Shown in pieces: positions 1 to 9,196 of a stretch of 64,000 nt of DNA. The stretch comes from Microbacterium salsuginis (GTDB lineage: Bacteria > Actinomycetota > Actinomycetes > Actinomycetales > Microbacteriaceae). The stretch is from positions 62,001 through 126,000 of the forward strand of contig NZ_JABACI010000001.1 of the NCBI RefSeq assembly GCF_012524205.1, in the 5' to 3' direction. The notes under the pieces are model-generated. The model saw nothing but the letters and a program-made list of their open reading frames with translations. It had not been told where the DNA came from and ran no database searches. Position numbers and translations under genes: made by a program. Position 1 is the first letter of the stretch. Every line of letters begins with the position of its first letter.

Positions 1-206
1 CCCTGCGTGCTCTCTCCCCCGCGTCGACGCTGGCCCGCGGCTATGCCATCGCGCACCTGGCCGACGGCGTGATCGTGCGTGATGCGGCGCAGGCTCCGGC
101 ATCCACTGCCGTGCTAGTGACGGTGGGCCGGGGGTCGTTCGCGGCCCGATCCGAGGGGCCGATCGAGGAGGACCCGGGCGACGGGGCTGCCGGGACGCCG
201 ACGTAG
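1..206 (+). CDS. xseA: Exodeoxyribonuclease VII large subunit, C-terminal fragment
   Basis: Only the last 67 codons are present; the gene begins before the window. The reading frame starts at base 3 and stops at TAG 204-206. The segment LARGYAI is typical of the end of XseA, the catalytic subunit of the XseA/XseB nuclease that degrades single-stranded DNA to short oligonucleotides in repair. The call rests mainly on this segment plus xseB following after 10 bases. The last ~25 residues are acidic, rich in Gly/Pro, and probably disordered. Confidence 0.85.
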   Translation, partial: LRALSPASTLARGYAIAHLADGVIVRDAAQAPASTAVLVTVGRGSFAARSEGPIEEDPGDGAAGTPT

Positions 207-216
207 GATGGAAGCC

Positions 217-459
217 ATGACCGAGACCAGCGGCGCGCCCACCGACGTCGCGTCGCTTTCGTTCGAGCAGGCCCGCGACGAGCTCGTGCGCGTGGTCGCC
301 GAGCTCGAGCAGGGATCGCCGACGCTCGAGCACTCGCTCGCTCTATGGGAGCGCGGCGAGGCTCTGGCGGCACGGTGCGAGGAATGGCTGCTCGGCGCCA
401 AGCGCCGACTCGAGGCCGCACGCGCATCGACCGCACGTGACGAGGGCGGCGAGGCCTGA
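217..459 (+). CDS. xseB: Exodeoxyribonuclease VII small subunit
   Basis: This 80-aa protein has the XseB pattern: [20 protein letters not shown] followed by [14 protein letters not shown], predicted to form the helical hairpin that binds XseA. Its size matches the family (about 75-85 aa). An ATG at 208 would add three residues, but GGATGGAAG sits just before the ATG at 217, so 217 is preferred. The stop overlaps the next start (TGATG at 457-461), which implies translational coupling. It forms an operon with xseA and probably the next two genes. Confidence 0.93.
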   Translation: MTETSGAPTDVASLSFEQARDELVRVVAELEQGSPTLEHSLALWERGEALAARCEEWLLGAKRRLEAARASTARDEGGEA

Positions 460-1106
460 TGGCCCGCGATCCCCGCGTCGTCGCCGAGCTCGGCCGCCCC
501 GAGACTCCCGATGAGACCGCCGCCCGCAAGGCCGAGTCCTCACGGGTGTACCGGTCGAGCCAGAACACTCGCAACCTGGTCGCGGCACTCCTGGTGACGC
601 TCGCCGTAGTCGCGGTGATCATCTTCGCCGTCCCCCGCGGCACACCGCCCGAGCGGGAGCCGATCGACGTTGCGGCGGTCGCCGAGCGCGCCGGGAACGC
701 CGAGGGGCGTGAGCTGATCGCCCCCGAGCTCTCGGACGACTGGATCGTCAACAGCGCCGCCGTCGAGGACGAGGGCTCGTCCCGGGCGTGGACGATCGTG
801 CTCGCGCCCGCAGACGAGAACCAGCCCGGGTTCCTGCGCGCCTCCCAGGGATTCGACGCCGACGAGGCCTGGCCGGCGCGCGTGCTCGCCGGTGCGGCGC
901 CGGTGGACACCGTGACGATCGGCGGGGTGGCGTGGGACCGCTACGAGCTCGATCCGTCACGCAACGGCAACCTGTCCGTCGCCCTCGCGGCCCCGGCCGG
1001 TGCCGACACCGTCCTCATCTACGGCACGGCCGACGACGATGCACTCCAGGAGGTCGCCGCCGCCGTCGCCGCCGAAGTGACCGCCCTGCGAGAGGAATCG
1101 GAATGA
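459..1106 (+). CDS. DUF4245 membrane-anchored protein
   Basis: A 215-aa protein with a basic cytoplasmic N-terminus (~40 residues), one transmembrane helix at about residues 39-58 (LVAALLVTLAVVAVIIF) and an extracytoplasmic domain of about 150 residues. Length, layout and position after xseB match actinobacterial DUF4245 proteins, whose function is unknown. The start overlaps the xseB stop and the end overlaps the carbonic anhydrase start by four bases, so all three are probably co-transcribed. No catalytic motif is visible. Confidence 0.85.
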   Translation: MARDPRVVAELGRPETPDETAARKAESSRVYRSSQNTRNLVAALLVTLAVVAVIIFAVPRGTPPEREPIDVAAVAERAGNAEGRELIAPELSDDWIVNSAAVEDEGSSRAWTIVLAPADENQPGFLRASQGFDADEAWPARVLAGAAPVDTVTIGGVAWDRYELDPSRNGNLSVALAAPAGADTVLIYGTADDDALQEVAAAVAAEVTALREESE

Positions 1107-1771
1107 CCGCACCGTCGATGCCCGGGGCCGAGACCACACCGGCCAAAGCATGGCGCGAGATGCAGCGCGGCAACGCCCGATTCGTCGCCGGTGAGCCGCA
1201 TCACCCCCGGCAGGACGTCGACCGACGCCATGATCTGGCGAGCGGGCAGCGCCCCCGGGCGGCCCTGTTCGGCTGCTCGGACTCTCGCCTCGCCGCCGAG
1301 ATCATCTTCGACAAGGGGCTCGGCGACCTGTTCGTCGTCCGCAACGCGGGGCAGGTCATCTCGGACTCCGTGATCGGCAGCCTCGAGTACGCCGTGGCCG
1401 TCCTGGAGGTCCCGCTGATCGTCGTCCTCGGGCACGACGAGTGCGGGGCGGTCCGCGCCGCCATCGACAGCACGGATCCGGATGCCGCTCCCCTGCCGCC
1501 GCACATCTGGCGTCTGATCTCCCCCATCGTGCCCGCGGTGCGCCGCGTGCAGCGAGCTGCGAAAGACCATGGCGTCCCGACGGATCACATCGACGCCGAA
1601 GAGGTCGGCCGCGAGCACCTGCGCGACACCGTGGGCGAGCTGCTGCACTCGTCGGAGCTGATCAGCGACGCCGTGGCCGAGGGCCGCCTTGCGATCGTGG
1701 GCGCGAACTACCGTCTTGCCGAAGGCGCCGCCGTTCCGGATGTGGTCGTCGGCATCGCCGAGCCGGCCTGA
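1103..1771 (+). CDS. Beta-carbonic anhydrase
   Basis: A 222-aa cytoplasmic enzyme interconverting CO2 and bicarbonate. The beta-class zinc site is complete: Cys58-Ser-Asp60-Ser-Arg62, and His111-Asp-Glu-Cys114-Gly. The Asp/Arg dyad that gates the zinc is present. ATG 1103 overlaps the previous stop (ATGA), so translation is coupled to the DUF4245 gene. Bicarbonate from this enzyme could feed PEP carboxylase, which is encoded further along the window; that link is inference. Confidence 0.95.
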   Translation: MTAPSMPGAETTPAKAWREMQRGNARFVAGEPHHPRQDVDRRHDLASGQRPRAALFGCSDSRLAAEIIFDKGLGDLFVVRNAGQVISDSVIGSLEYAVAVLEVPLIVVLGHDECGAVRAAIDSTDPDAAPLPPHIWRLISPIVPAVRRVQRAAKDHGVPTDHIDAEEVGREHLRDTVGELLHSSELISDAVAEGRLAIVGANYRLAEGAAVPDVVVGIAEPA

Positions 1772-1814
1772 CCCTTCTCTATCCCGCACCGTACGAAACG
1801 TGAGGAACAACGAC

Positions 1815-3209
1815 GTGACCGACATCGAGTACCGCATCGAGCACGACACCATGGGTGAGGTCCGCGTCCCCAAGGACGCGCTCTACGCCGCGCAGACGCA
1901 GCGCGCGGTGGAGAACTTCCCGATCTCGGGTGACCCGCTGGAGCCGGCGCAGATCGTCGCGCTCGCGCGCATCAAGAAGGCGGCGGCTCTGGCCAACAAG
2001 GAGCTCGGCACGCTCGATCCCGGCATCGCCGACGCGATCGCGGGCGCCGCCGACCGCATCATCGCGGGCGAGTTCGCCGACCAGTTCCCGATCGACGTGT
2101 ATCAGACCGGCAGCGGCACCTCGTCGAACATGAACATGAACGAGGTGCTCGCCACGCTGGCGACGCAGTCGCTCGGCTCGCTCGTGCACCCCAACGACCA
2201 CGTCAACGCGTCGCAGTCCTCGAACGACGTCTTCCCCACTTCGGTGCACATCGCCGTCACCCAGGAGCTCATCGACGACCTGATCCCGGCGCTCGACCAC
2301 CTCGCGGTCGCCCTCGAGGCGAAGGCCGAGTCGTGGAAGAGCGTCGTCAAGTCCGGCCGCACGCACCTGATGGACGCCACGCCCGTGACCCTCGGACAGG
2401 AGTTCGGGGGCTACGCGCGTCAGATCCGCCTGGGCATCGAGCGCGTGCAGGCCGTGCTGCCTCGTGTGGCCGAGGTTCCGCTGGGCGGCACCGCCGTCGG
2501 CACCGGCATCAACACGCCGCTCGGCTTCCCGCAGCGGGTCATCGAGATCATCGTGGCCGACACCGAGCTGCCCATCACCGAGGCGAAGGACCACTTCGAA
2601 GCGCAGGCCAACCGGGACGGCCTGGTAGAGGCATCCGGCGCCCTCCGCACCATCGCGGTGTCGCTGACGAAGATCAACAACGATCTGCGGTGGATGGGCT
2701 CCGGCCCGAACACCGGCCTCGGCGAGCTTCACATCCCCGACCTCCAGCCCGGATCCTCCATCATGCCGGGCAAGGTGAACCCCGTCGTTCCCGAGGCCAC
2801 CCTCATGGTGTGCGCGCGTGTGATCGGCAACGACGCGACCGTCGCATGGGCCGGCGCTTCGGGCGCCTTCGAGCTCAACGTCGCCATTCCGGTCATGGGC
2901 ACCGCTGTGCTCGAGTCGATCCAGCTGCTCGCCAACGCCTCGCGCCTGCTGGCCGACAAGACGATCGACGGACTCCAGGCCAATGTCGAGCGCGCGGCCG
3001 CCTACGCGGGCATGTCGCCGTCGATCGTGACCCCGCTCAACAAGCTCATCGGCTACGAGGCTGCGGCCAAGATCGCGAAGCACTCCGTCTCGAAGGGCAT
3101 CACCGTCCGCGAAGCGGTCATCGACCTGGGCTTCGTCGAGCGCGGTGAGGTGACTCTCGAGCAGCTCGACGAGAAGCTCGACCTGCTTTCGATGACCCAC
3201 CCGGGCTGA
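1815..3209 (+). CDS. fumC: Class II fumarate hydratase
   Basis: A 464-aa TCA-cycle enzyme that reversibly hydrates fumarate to L-malate. The superfamily signature [15 protein letters not shown] is intact, as are [11 protein letters not shown] and the N-terminal QTQRAVENF segment; the length is typical of iron-independent homotetrameric FumC. GTG 1815 is chosen because GAGGAA lies about 9 bases upstream and the homologous N-terminus ([14 protein letters not shown]) starts just after it; the frame is open further upstream but overlaps the carbonic anhydrase. Confidence 0.97.
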   Translation: MTDIEYRIEHDTMGEVRVPKDALYAAQTQRAVENFPISGDPLEPAQIVALARIKKAAALANKELGTLDPGIADAIAGAADRIIAGEFADQFPIDVYQTGSGTSSNMNMNEVLATLATQSLGSLVHPNDHVNASQSSNDVFPTSVHIAVTQELIDDLIPALDHLAVALEAKAESWKSVVKSGRTHLMDATPVTLGQEFGGYARQIRLGIERVQAVLPRVAEVPLGGTAVGTGINTPLGFPQRVIEIIVADTELPITEAKDHFEAQANRDGLVEASGALRTIAVSLTKINNDLRWMGSGPNTGLGELHIPDLQPGSSIMPGKVNPVVPEATLMVCARVIGNDATVAWAGASGAFELNVAIPVMGTAVLESIQLLANASRLLADKTIDGLQANVERAAAYAGMSPSIVTPLNKLIGYEAAAKIAKHSVSKGITVREAVIDLGFVERGEVTLEQLDEKLDLLSMTHPG

Positions 3210-3241
3210 ACGGCGCGCCCACGACGATGCTCATGGAAACG

Positions 3242-3257
3242 CCGCCGCGCGCGGCGG
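3242..3257. terminator. GC-only palindrome after fumC
   Basis: A perfect 16-base palindrome of only C and G (CCGCCGCG/CGCGGCGG) lies 33 bases after the fumC stop and before the kinase start. It could form a loopless hairpin that ends fumC transcription. No T tract follows, so the role is tentative. Confidence 0.4.
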
Positions 3258-3292
3258 ATCCTCCCCCGGTGCGGCAATCGCCTCTACGGCGG

Positions 3293-3298
3293 GATAAT
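3293..3298 (+). promoter_or_regulatory. -10 hexamer GATAAT, 6 nt before start
   Basis: GATAAT ends 6 bases before GTG 3305 of the histidine kinase, so transcription would begin at the start codon. No ribosome-binding site is seen. Confidence 0.6.
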
Positions 3299-3304
3299 CG
3301 GGAC

Positions 3305-4813
3305 GTGGCCCGAACCGCCCGTCCCATTCCCGCACGCGTCAGGATCCTCGCGGCGATCCTCGCGGTGGCGTGCGTGGGCCTGGCGATCGTGGGAAGCGTG
3401 ACGTTCTGGGTGCAGCGCGAACAGGTCGTGCAGAGCGTGGACGACCGGCTGAAGAACCAGGTGCAGTTCCTCCAGGGACTCGCCGAGCGCGACAGCGGCG
3501 CGGAGACGGGCTCCGGTGCCGAAGAGGCGACCGCCGAGGTCGACGTCGACGACTACGAGACCGTCGACGGATACCTCAACGCGGTGGTCGCTCAACTCGC
3601 CCCGGCGCGCAACGAGGCGTCGCTGGCCCTCCTCGACGGGGCACCTCGCTGGATTCCTGCGACGCTCTCGGGCTTCGACGTCTCGGACAATCAGGCCTTC
3701 ATAGATCGCATCGTCGCCGAGACGCAGGACGGAGAGACCCAGCGGGGCACTGCGGTCACCGACCAGGGGTCACTGCGGTACATCGCGATCCCGGTGACGA
3801 TGCCCGGCGACCCGCAGCAGGGGCTCTACGTGCGGGCGATCGATCTGGGCGCCGAGCTCGAGCCCGTGACGATCGCGATGCTGACCTACATCATCGCGGC
3901 CATCGCGGTGCTGGCGGCCATCGCGATCGTGGGCTGGTTCGTGACCGGGCGGCTGCTGTCGCCGATCCGGCACCTGCGCGAGACGGCGGATGCGATCTCC
4001 ATCACCGATCTGTCGCTGCGGCTGTCGCCCCAGGGCAACGACGACATCGCCGACCTGTCGCGGACGGTGAACTCGATGCTCGATCGGCTGGAGGGATCGG
4101 TCGACGTCCAGCGTCAGCTGCTCGACGACGTGCGGCACGAGCTGAAGACGCCGATCACGATCGTGCGCGGGCACCTCGAGCTGATGAACCCGCGCGATGC
4201 GTCCGACGTGTCGGCTGCGCGCGAGATCGGCATCGCCGAACTCGACCGGCTCGCTCGCCTGGTCGAAGACATCGATCGGCTCGCCACGGCCGAGGCCGAC
4301 ACCTACGCGACCGCCGAGGTCGACCTCGCCGGCCTGACGGCCCGCGTGGGAGAACTGGTCGCCGTGATCCCGGACCATGTCTGGACGGTCGAGGCGCATG
4401 CCACCGGCACGATCCTCGGGGACCACGACAGGCTGCTGCAGGCGTGGCTGCAACTCGCGGACAACGCCGCGAAGTACACGCCCCCGGGTACGGCCATCGA
4501 GATCGGCAGCTCGCTGGATGCGGACGGCGCCCACCTGTGGGTGCGCGACCACGGCCCCGGCATCCCGCCGGCCGCCCGTCACCGCATCTTCCGCCGCTTC
4601 GACCGCGCCCAGGGCAAGCGGGCAGTCGGCGGGTCCGGTCTCGGCCTCGCGATCGTCGAGGCCATCACGAAGGGCCACGGCGGCCGCTGCGCGGTGACGG
4701 ACACTCCCGGCGGCGGCGCCACCTTCACGATCCACCTTCCCCCGCACGAGCCGGAGCTTCCGGCGCCCGTGCGAGCCGGGGATGTCGTCCTGCAACGAGA
4801 GGCTTCCGGATGA
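3305..4813 (+). CDS. Sensor histidine kinase (HAMP type)
   Basis: A 502-aa membrane sensor. Helix 1 is at about residues 13-36, an extracytoplasmic sensory loop at about 37-187, helix 2 at about 188-215, then HAMP (to ~265). The H-box DVRHELKTPI carries phospho-acceptor His278. The ATPase domain has the N-box LADNAAKYTPPG, G1 DHGPGIP and G2 GSGLGLAIVEA. The loop is acidic with no recognisable ligand-binding fold. GTG 3305 is chosen because of the adjacent -10; an in-frame ATG at 3227 lies upstream of that element. It overlaps the next gene by ATGA, and that gene is its likely partner. The signal is unknown. Confidence 0.93.
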   Translation: MARTARPIPARVRILAAILAVACVGLAIVGSVTFWVQREQVVQSVDDRLKNQVQFLQGLAERDSGAETGSGAEEATAEVDVDDYETVDGYLNAVVAQLAPARNEASLALLDGAPRWIPATLSGFDVSDNQAFIDRIVAETQDGETQRGTAVTDQGSLRYIAIPVTMPGDPQQGLYVRAIDLGAELEPVTIAMLTYIIAAIAVLAAIAIVGWFVTGRLLSPIRHLRETADAISITDLSLRLSPQGNDDIADLSRTVNSMLDRLEGSVDVQRQLLDDVRHELKTPITIVRGHLELMNPRDASDVSAAREIGIAELDRLARLVEDIDRLATAEADTYATAEVDLAGLTARVGELVAVIPDHVWTVEAHATGTILGDHDRLLQAWLQLADNAAKYTPPGTAIEIGSSLDADGAHLWVRDHGPGIPPAARHRIFRRFDRAQGKRAVGGSGLGLAIVEAITKGHGGRCAVTDTPGGGATFTIHLPPHEPELPAPVRAGDVVLQREASG

Positions 4814-5466
4814 CGAAGATCCTGATCGTCGAGGACGAGCCGCGCATCGCCTCGTTCGTCAGTCGCGGGCTCGAGGCTGCAGGGTACGAGACCGTGGTGG
4901 TCGAGGACGGCGCCGAGGCGCTCGCGGCCGCATTGCGCGGCGATGCCGACCTCGTGCTGCTGGATGTCGGACTGCCCACGATGGACGGATTCGAGGTGCT
5001 GCGTGAGCTGCGATCCCGCGGCTCGGTCGTGCCGGTCATCATGCTGACCGCACGCTCGAGCACCCGCGACACGGTCGAGGGCCTGGACGCAGGTGCCAAC
5101 GACTACGTTCCGAAGCCGTTCGTCTTCGAAGAGCTCCTCGCCCGCGTGCGCTCGCGCCTGCGCGAGACGGTGCCGCAGCCGGGAGTCGCGATCTCCCATG
5201 GCGACGTCGTTCTCGACATCCTCGCCCGCCGGGCCAGTGTTGCCGGCCGAGAGGTCGACCTCTCGGCGCGCGAGTTCGCACTCGCCGAGCAGTTCCTGCG
5301 CAATCCGGGGCGGGTGCTCAGCCGCGAGCTCCTTCTCAGCCGTGTGTGGGGGATGGATTTCGACCCCGGCTCCAACGTCGTCGACGTCTACGTGCGGTAC
5401 CTCCGGGGCAAGCTGGGCTCGGACCGCATCGTGACGGTCCGCGGCGCCGGCTACCGCTGGGAGTGA
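4810..5466 (+). CDS. OmpR-family response regulator
   Basis: A 218-aa DNA-binding regulator. The receiver domain has the acidic pair E8/D9, phospho-acceptor Asp52 (LLDVGLP), Thr80 and Lys102 (PKPF). The C-terminal winged helix contains LSAREFALAEQFLRNPGRV and ends VDVYVRYLRGKLG...GAGYRWE, typical of OmpR/PhoB output domains. The ATG overlaps the kinase stop. No obvious target gene is adjacent, so the pair may act elsewhere on the chromosome. Confidence 0.95.
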   Translation: MTKILIVEDEPRIASFVSRGLEAAGYETVVVEDGAEALAAALRGDADLVLLDVGLPTMDGFEVLRELRSRGSVVPVIMLTARSSTRDTVEGLDAGANDYVPKPFVFEELLARVRSRLRETVPQPGVAISHGDVVLDILARRASVAGREVDLSAREFALAEQFLRNPGRVLSRELLLSRVWGMDFDPGSNVVDVYVRYLRGKLGSDRIVTVRGAGYRWE

Positions 5467-5490
5467 TTCCCGCCCACCGGGCAAGAGGAA

Positions 5491-5518
5491 GCCCCCGGTG
5501 CTGGGGGACACCGGGGGC
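5491..5518. terminator. Bidirectional hairpin terminator
   Basis: A perfect 10-bp stem (GCCCCCGGTG / CACCGGGGGC) with an 8-base loop lies between convergent genes. On the minus strand it is followed by TTCCTCTT, so it fits best as the end of the minus-strand transcript, but it can also serve the response regulator. Confidence 0.75.
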
Positions 5519-5525
5519 TGGGAAA

Positions 5526-5547
5526 GGCCGGATTGGGGGATCCGGCC
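5526..5547. terminator. Second hairpin beside the minus-strand stop
   Basis: GGCCGGAT / ATCCGGCC pair around a 6-base loop two bases past the TAA (5550-5552) of the minus-strand gene. With the hairpin at 5491-5518 it makes a double terminator. Confidence 0.5.
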
Positions 5548-5549
5548 GG

Positions 5550-6374
5550 TTATCGACCGCGCCTGTCTGGGGAATCGCGCGATCGATCCTTGTTCGAGCC
5601 CGGCCGGTCCGGCCGCTGCTCGTGATCTGGGCCCGCGTGAGCGGGATGCGGGTTCGGACCCGCATGGGGTGGGCGTTGGGAGGGCTCTTCGGGTGCGGCC
5701 GGTGCCGGCTCGGGTGCGGGTGCGGGTGCGGGCTGCCTGTCGGCGCTCTGCTTGTCACCACCGAGCTGCCCCCACTCGTCCTGCCCGGACTGCCGCTGGT
5801 CTGACCGCTTCTCGCTCGCCCCCTGCTCGCCTCGGTCATGGTCGGGCCGGTGGGCACTCGCACGGCGTTCGGCTTCGGCTTGCATGCCCTGCACCCACGC
5901 TTCGATGCGCTCGGCCGACCAGCCGTGTGCGCTGGCCCAGGAGCGGACGTCGTCCCACCGGCCGGCGGCCGCAGCGGCCGCGACGGCCTGCTGAGCGTCG
6001 GCGGGCGCGGCAGGAGTGACGGGTGTCTCGGTGTCCGATACTGCGGGAAGGGCCTGCGGCGGGTCGACGACGAGCGGGGTCGGCGCCGGGACGGTTTCGG
6101 GACCAGCAACGGACTCGGAAGGTGTCGGAGCCGACGAGGGCGATGCCGGCACCACCACACTCGCAGCGGCGACGCTGGAGCCCGCAGAGTCGGCGAGAGA
6201 CGCCGAGTTGCTGATGGCGACCGCGCACACCACGGCGACGCTCGCCGCGAGGGTGGACACGCCACCCATCACGAGCCCCACCCGTCCGTCCACGGTCGTC
6301 CTCCCCTTCCGATGGCGCGGAAACGCCCTCGTCCATGGTGACAGACTCGCGCGGGTCACGTCGCCAGAGGCCAT
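5550..6374 (-). CDS. Secreted or membrane-anchored Pro/Ala-rich protein, unknown function
   Basis: I do not recognise a family. The 274-aa product has a basic N-terminus, one hydrophobic segment at about residues 32-56 (signal peptide or anchor), then a long Ser/Ala/Pro/Val-rich stretch. A compact predicted helical motif follows (WDDVRSWASAHGWSAERIEA), and the tail is rich in Pro, Asp, Arg, His and Gln. The low-complexity tail looks like a wall-spanning or disordered linker. ATG 6374 is preferred over the ATG at 6407 because GAGAAGAG lies just before it; composition fits the minus strand. The terminator upstream separates it from the PhoH gene. Confidence 0.6.
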   Translation of the reverse strand: MASGDVTRASLSPWTRAFPRHRKGRTTVDGRVGLVMGGVSTLAASVAVVCAVAISNSASLADSAGSSVAAASVVVPASPSSAPTPSESVAGPETVPAPTPLVVDPPQALPAVSDTETPVTPAAPADAQQAVAAAAAAGRWDDVRSWASAHGWSAERIEAWVQGMQAEAERRASAHRPDHDRGEQGASEKRSDQRQSGQDEWGQLGGDKQSADRQPAPAPAPEPAPAAPEEPSQRPPHAGPNPHPAHAGPDHEQRPDRPGSNKDRSRDSPDRRGR

Positions 6375-6447
6375 GAGACTCTTCTCATTCGCCCCCGACC
6401 CGCCCACCAGGCCCGCTCGCCCACACGGCGCAGTCGCCCGCTAACAC

Positions 6448-6483
6448 GACGGGATCGGGATGCCGCGGCATCCCGATCCCGTC
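6448..6483. terminator. 36-bp perfect palindrome after phoH-like gene
   Basis: A perfect 36-base palindrome centred on CCGCGG starts 12 bases beyond the PhoH-family stop on the minus strand. It would fold into a loopless hairpin. No long T tract follows, as in I-shaped actinobacterial terminators. Confidence 0.75.
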
Positions 6484-6495
6484 TCCCTCCGCGTG

Positions 6496-7851
6496 TCAGG
6501 CCAGCTCGCCGGCCTCCAGCAGATCGGTCACCAGCGCGGCGATGGCCGAGCGCTCGGACCGCACCAGCGTGACGTGGCCGAAGAGGCCGTGGCCCTTCAG
6601 CGTCTCGATCACCGAGGCGACGCCGTCGTGACGGCCCACCCGCAGATTGTCGCGCTGTCCCACGTCATGCGTGAGCACCACCCGCGAGTTCTGGCCGATG
6701 CGGCTGAGCACCGTCAGCAGCACGTTGCGCTCCAGCGACTGCGCCTCGTCCACGATCACGAACGCGTCGTGGAGTGAGCGCCCACGGATGTGGGTGAGCG
6801 GGAGCACCTCGAGCATGCCGCGTTCGATCACTTCTTCGAGGACGTTGGACGACACCACGGAGCCGAGCGTGTCGAACACGGCCTGGCCCCACGGGTTCAT
6901 CTTCTCCTGTTGGTCGCCGGGAAGGTAGCCGAGCTCCTGCCCGCCGACCGCGAACAGCGGACGGAACACGATGATCTTCCGCTGCTGCTGGCGCTCGAGC
7001 ACGGCCTCGAGACCCGCGCACAGCGCCAGCGCCGACTTGCCTGTGCCCGCCCGTCCGCCGAGCGACACGATCCCGACCTCGGGGTCCAGGAGCAGGTCGA
7101 TCGCGATGCGCTGTTCCGCCGACCGGCCGTGCAGCCCGAACACCTCTCGATCCCCGCGCACGAGCCGGTACTCGCCGTCACCCACGACGCGTCCGAGCGC
7201 GGAACCGCGCTCGGAGTGGATGATCAGGCCGGTGTTGACAGGAAGCCCCTGCACGTCGCCGCTGACGGCGACCTCGCTCTCGTAGAGGTCGCTGACGTCG
7301 TCGCCCGACACGTCGATCTCGGCGATGCCGGTCCAGCCGGAGTCGACGGCCTGCTCGGCGAGGTACTCCTCGGCCGAGATGCCGAGCGATGCCGCCTTGA
7401 CACGCATCGGCAGGTCCTTCGACACGACCGTCACCTCCTGCCCGTCCTGGGCAAGATGCATCGCGACGGCGAGGATGCGGCTGTCGTTGTCGCCGAGGCG
7501 CATGCCCGAAGGGAGCACCGTCGCGTCGGTGTTGTTCAGCTCGACCCGCAGGGTGCCGCCGGCGCCGACCGGGACCGGGAAATCGAGCCGGCCGTGCTCG
7601 ACGCGGAGCTCGTCGAGGTGACGCAGCGCCTGCCGGGCGAAGTAGCCGATCTCGGGGTCGTGCCGCTTGCCCTCCAGCTCGGTGATCACCACGACGGGGA
7701 TCACGACGCTGTGCTCGGCGAAGCGGAAGAAGGCCCGCGGATCGCTCAGCAGCACCGATGTGTCGAGCACGTAGGTGCGGAGATCCTGATCGATCCCCCC
7801 GACCTGCTCGAGGCTCTGACTGCGCTGCTTGTGTGGTGCTCGTGTGGTCAC
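6496..7851 (-). CDS. PIN-PhoH family ATPase/ribonuclease
   Basis: A 451-aa two-domain protein. The N-terminal PIN nuclease domain (about 25-160) has the acidic cluster Asp30, Glu58/60, Asp121 and Asp123. The C-terminal PhoH ATPase domain has Walker [10 protein letters not shown] (265-273) and Walker B FVIVDEAQ (364-371). Studied PhoH2 proteins of this layout are RNA helicase/RNases; this role is inferred from family. GTG 7851 is chosen because GGGAGTGGGTT lies before it. A palindromic terminator follows. No antitoxin-like gene precedes it, so nothing marks it as half of a toxin-antitoxin pair. Confidence 0.9.
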   Translation of the reverse strand: MTTRAPHKQRSQSLEQVGGIDQDLRTYVLDTSVLLSDPRAFFRFAEHSVVIPVVVITELEGKRHDPEIGYFARQALRHLDELRVEHGRLDFPVPVGAGGTLRVELNNTDATVLPSGMRLGDNDSRILAVAMHLAQDGQEVTVVSKDLPMRVKAASLGISAEEYLAEQAVDSGWTGIAEIDVSGDDVSDLYESEVAVSGDVQGLPVNTGLIIHSERGSALGRVVGDGEYRLVRGDREVFGLHGRSAEQRIAIDLLLDPEVGIVSLGGRAGTGKSALALCAGLEAVLERQQQRKIIVFRPLFAVGGQELGYLPGDQQEKMNPWGQAVFDTLGSVVSSNVLEEVIERGMLEVLPLTHIRGRSLHDAFVIVDEAQSLERNVLLTVLSRIGQNSRVVLTHDVGQRDNLRVGRHDGVASVIETLKGHGLFGHVTLVRSERSAIAALVTDLLEAGELA

Positions 7852-7988
7852 AACCCACTCCCGCCCCGGGTGGAGAACCCGGCAGTCACGAGTCGACCAG
7901 GGTCACGAGTCGTTTCCGAAAGGCCGACTCGAACGGGCGCCTTGCCCGATGTGATGAACGTACGTCCGCCCGCCGACATCCGGCGCGC

Positions 7989-8012
7989 ACGACACGCACA
8001 GGATCGTGTCGT
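7989..8012. repeat. Hairpin, 8-bp stem and 8-base loop
   Basis: ACGACACG / CGTGTCGT pair around CACAGGAT in the 177-base gap between two minus-strand genes. It abuts a second hairpin of identical dimensions. It may help end aminotransferase transcription. Confidence 0.5.
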
Positions 8013-8036
8013 TCTGGTGAACTTCAGCTCACCAGA
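8013..8036 (-). terminator. Hairpin overlapping the aminotransferase stop
   Basis: TCTGGTGA / TCACCAGA pair around an 8-base loop. The upstream arm contains the stop codon of the minus-strand aminotransferase (8029-8031). It lies directly next to the hairpin at 7989-8012. Confidence 0.5.
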
Positions 8037-9150
8037 CGCGTGCGGACGAGAAGGCCGCGAGTGCGTCGCCGAAAAGGCGCAGCGTGTCGGCGCCGGTGCC
8101 CACGTGCGGGGCCACCCGGATGCGGCCGGCGCGGGTCGTCACCGTGAGCCCGTGGTTGGCGAGGGACGCTGCCAGGGGCGCCGCCTCCTGCGCGGCGGGC
8201 TCGAGTGTCACGATGCCGGCGCGACGCTCGGGCTCGCGCGCCGTGACGACGGGAACGTCGTAGCGGTCGGCGAAGAACATGACGTCGGCGGTGCGTGCCG
8301 CCAGTTCGGCCTCGATCGTGGCGACGCCGACGTCGGCGACTTCCCGCAGCGCGGTCGCGAGCCGCGCGGCGGCGAGCATGTCGGCGCCGGCCACCGAGAA
8401 CGCCTGGGCCGACGACGACGGCGCTGGAACGGCGTCGACCGGCAGATCGCCGTCGACCCCGTGGAAGCCCGACAGCACCGGCGCGATCCGCTCCAGCGCC
8501 CGATCTCCGAACCACGCGAAGCCGGTGCCCCGCCCCGCGCGCAGCCACTTGTAGCCGTGTGCGCACACGACGTCGGCGACCGTGTAGTCGACGTCCACCA
8601 TGCCGAAGCCCTGCGTCGCGTCGACGATGAGCAGCCGGTCGCCGAGAACTTCGCGCAGCGCCGGGAGGTCCGCTCGGTATCCCGTGCGGAAATCGACGAG
8701 GCTCACCGCGAGCGCCCGCGTCTCGTCCACGAGCGCGTCGCGCACCACGTCGGGCGTGATGCACCCGTCCGGTGGCTCGAGCCACTGCACTCGGATCGTC
8801 CCCAGCGCCTCCGATGCCCGGGTCGCGGCGACGGTGAGACTCGGGAACTCACCGCGTCCCAGCATGAGCCCGCCGGCGAGACCGTAGATCGCGTGCATGA
8901 GGCCGTACGTCGTGGACGGCTGCAGGACGACCTGCGCGGCATCCGTCGTCCCGATCAGCTGGGCGGCGAGCTCCCGCGCCTCGCGGACGTGGTCGCGCAC
9001 GAGCTCGATGCTGCTCCGGCGCCCCGAGCCGAGCAGTTCGGTGTCGCCCTGCGCCTCGGCGCGCACCGCGGGTGAGAGCGGTCCGAACGCGGCCCAGTCG
9101 AGATATCCCGGCTCCCCATCGAACGAGGCCGCATATGAGTCCAGATCCAC
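8029..9150 (-). CDS. PLP-dependent class V aminotransferase-like enzyme
   Basis: A 373-aa fold type I PLP enzyme. The probable Schiff-base lysine is Lys201 in AHGYKWLRAGRGTGFAW, preceded by VDATQGFGMVDVD, the usual cofactor Asp region of the cysteine desulfurase/kynureninase group. The closest shape is an SufS/EgtE-type enzyme without an obvious catalytic cysteine loop, so the substrate is not assigned. GTG 9150 starts the conserved DLDSYAASFDGEPGYLDWA segment. It lies 46 bases after the prenyltransferase and is probably co-transcribed with it. Confidence 0.8.
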   Translation of the reverse strand: MDLDSYAASFDGEPGYLDWAAFGPLSPAVRAEAQGDTELLGSGRRSSIELVRDHVREARELAAQLIGTTDAAQVVLQPSTTYGLMHAIYGLAGGLMLGRGEFPSLTVAATRASEALGTIRVQWLEPPDGCITPDVVRDALVDETRALAVSLVDFRTGYRADLPALREVLGDRLLIVDATQGFGMVDVDYTVADVVCAHGYKWLRAGRGTGFAWFGDRALERIAPVLSGFHGVDGDLPVDAVPAPSSSAQAFSVAGADMLAAARLATALREVADVGVATIEAELAARTADVMFFADRYDVPVVTAREPERRAGIVTLEPAAQEAAPLAASLANHGLTVTTRAGRIRVAPHVGTGADTLRLFGDALAAFSSARVW

Positions 9151-9196
9151 GCCGTCATTCTGGCAGAGCGGGGAGCTCGCGTGCGCCCGGGCGATC

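Noticed and set aside
6496..7851. PIN domain as a VapC-type toxin with an antitoxin partner
   Set aside because: The PIN domain is fused to a PhoH ATPase and no small antitoxin-like ORF with a plausible ribosome site precedes it; the 177-base gap holds only hairpins.
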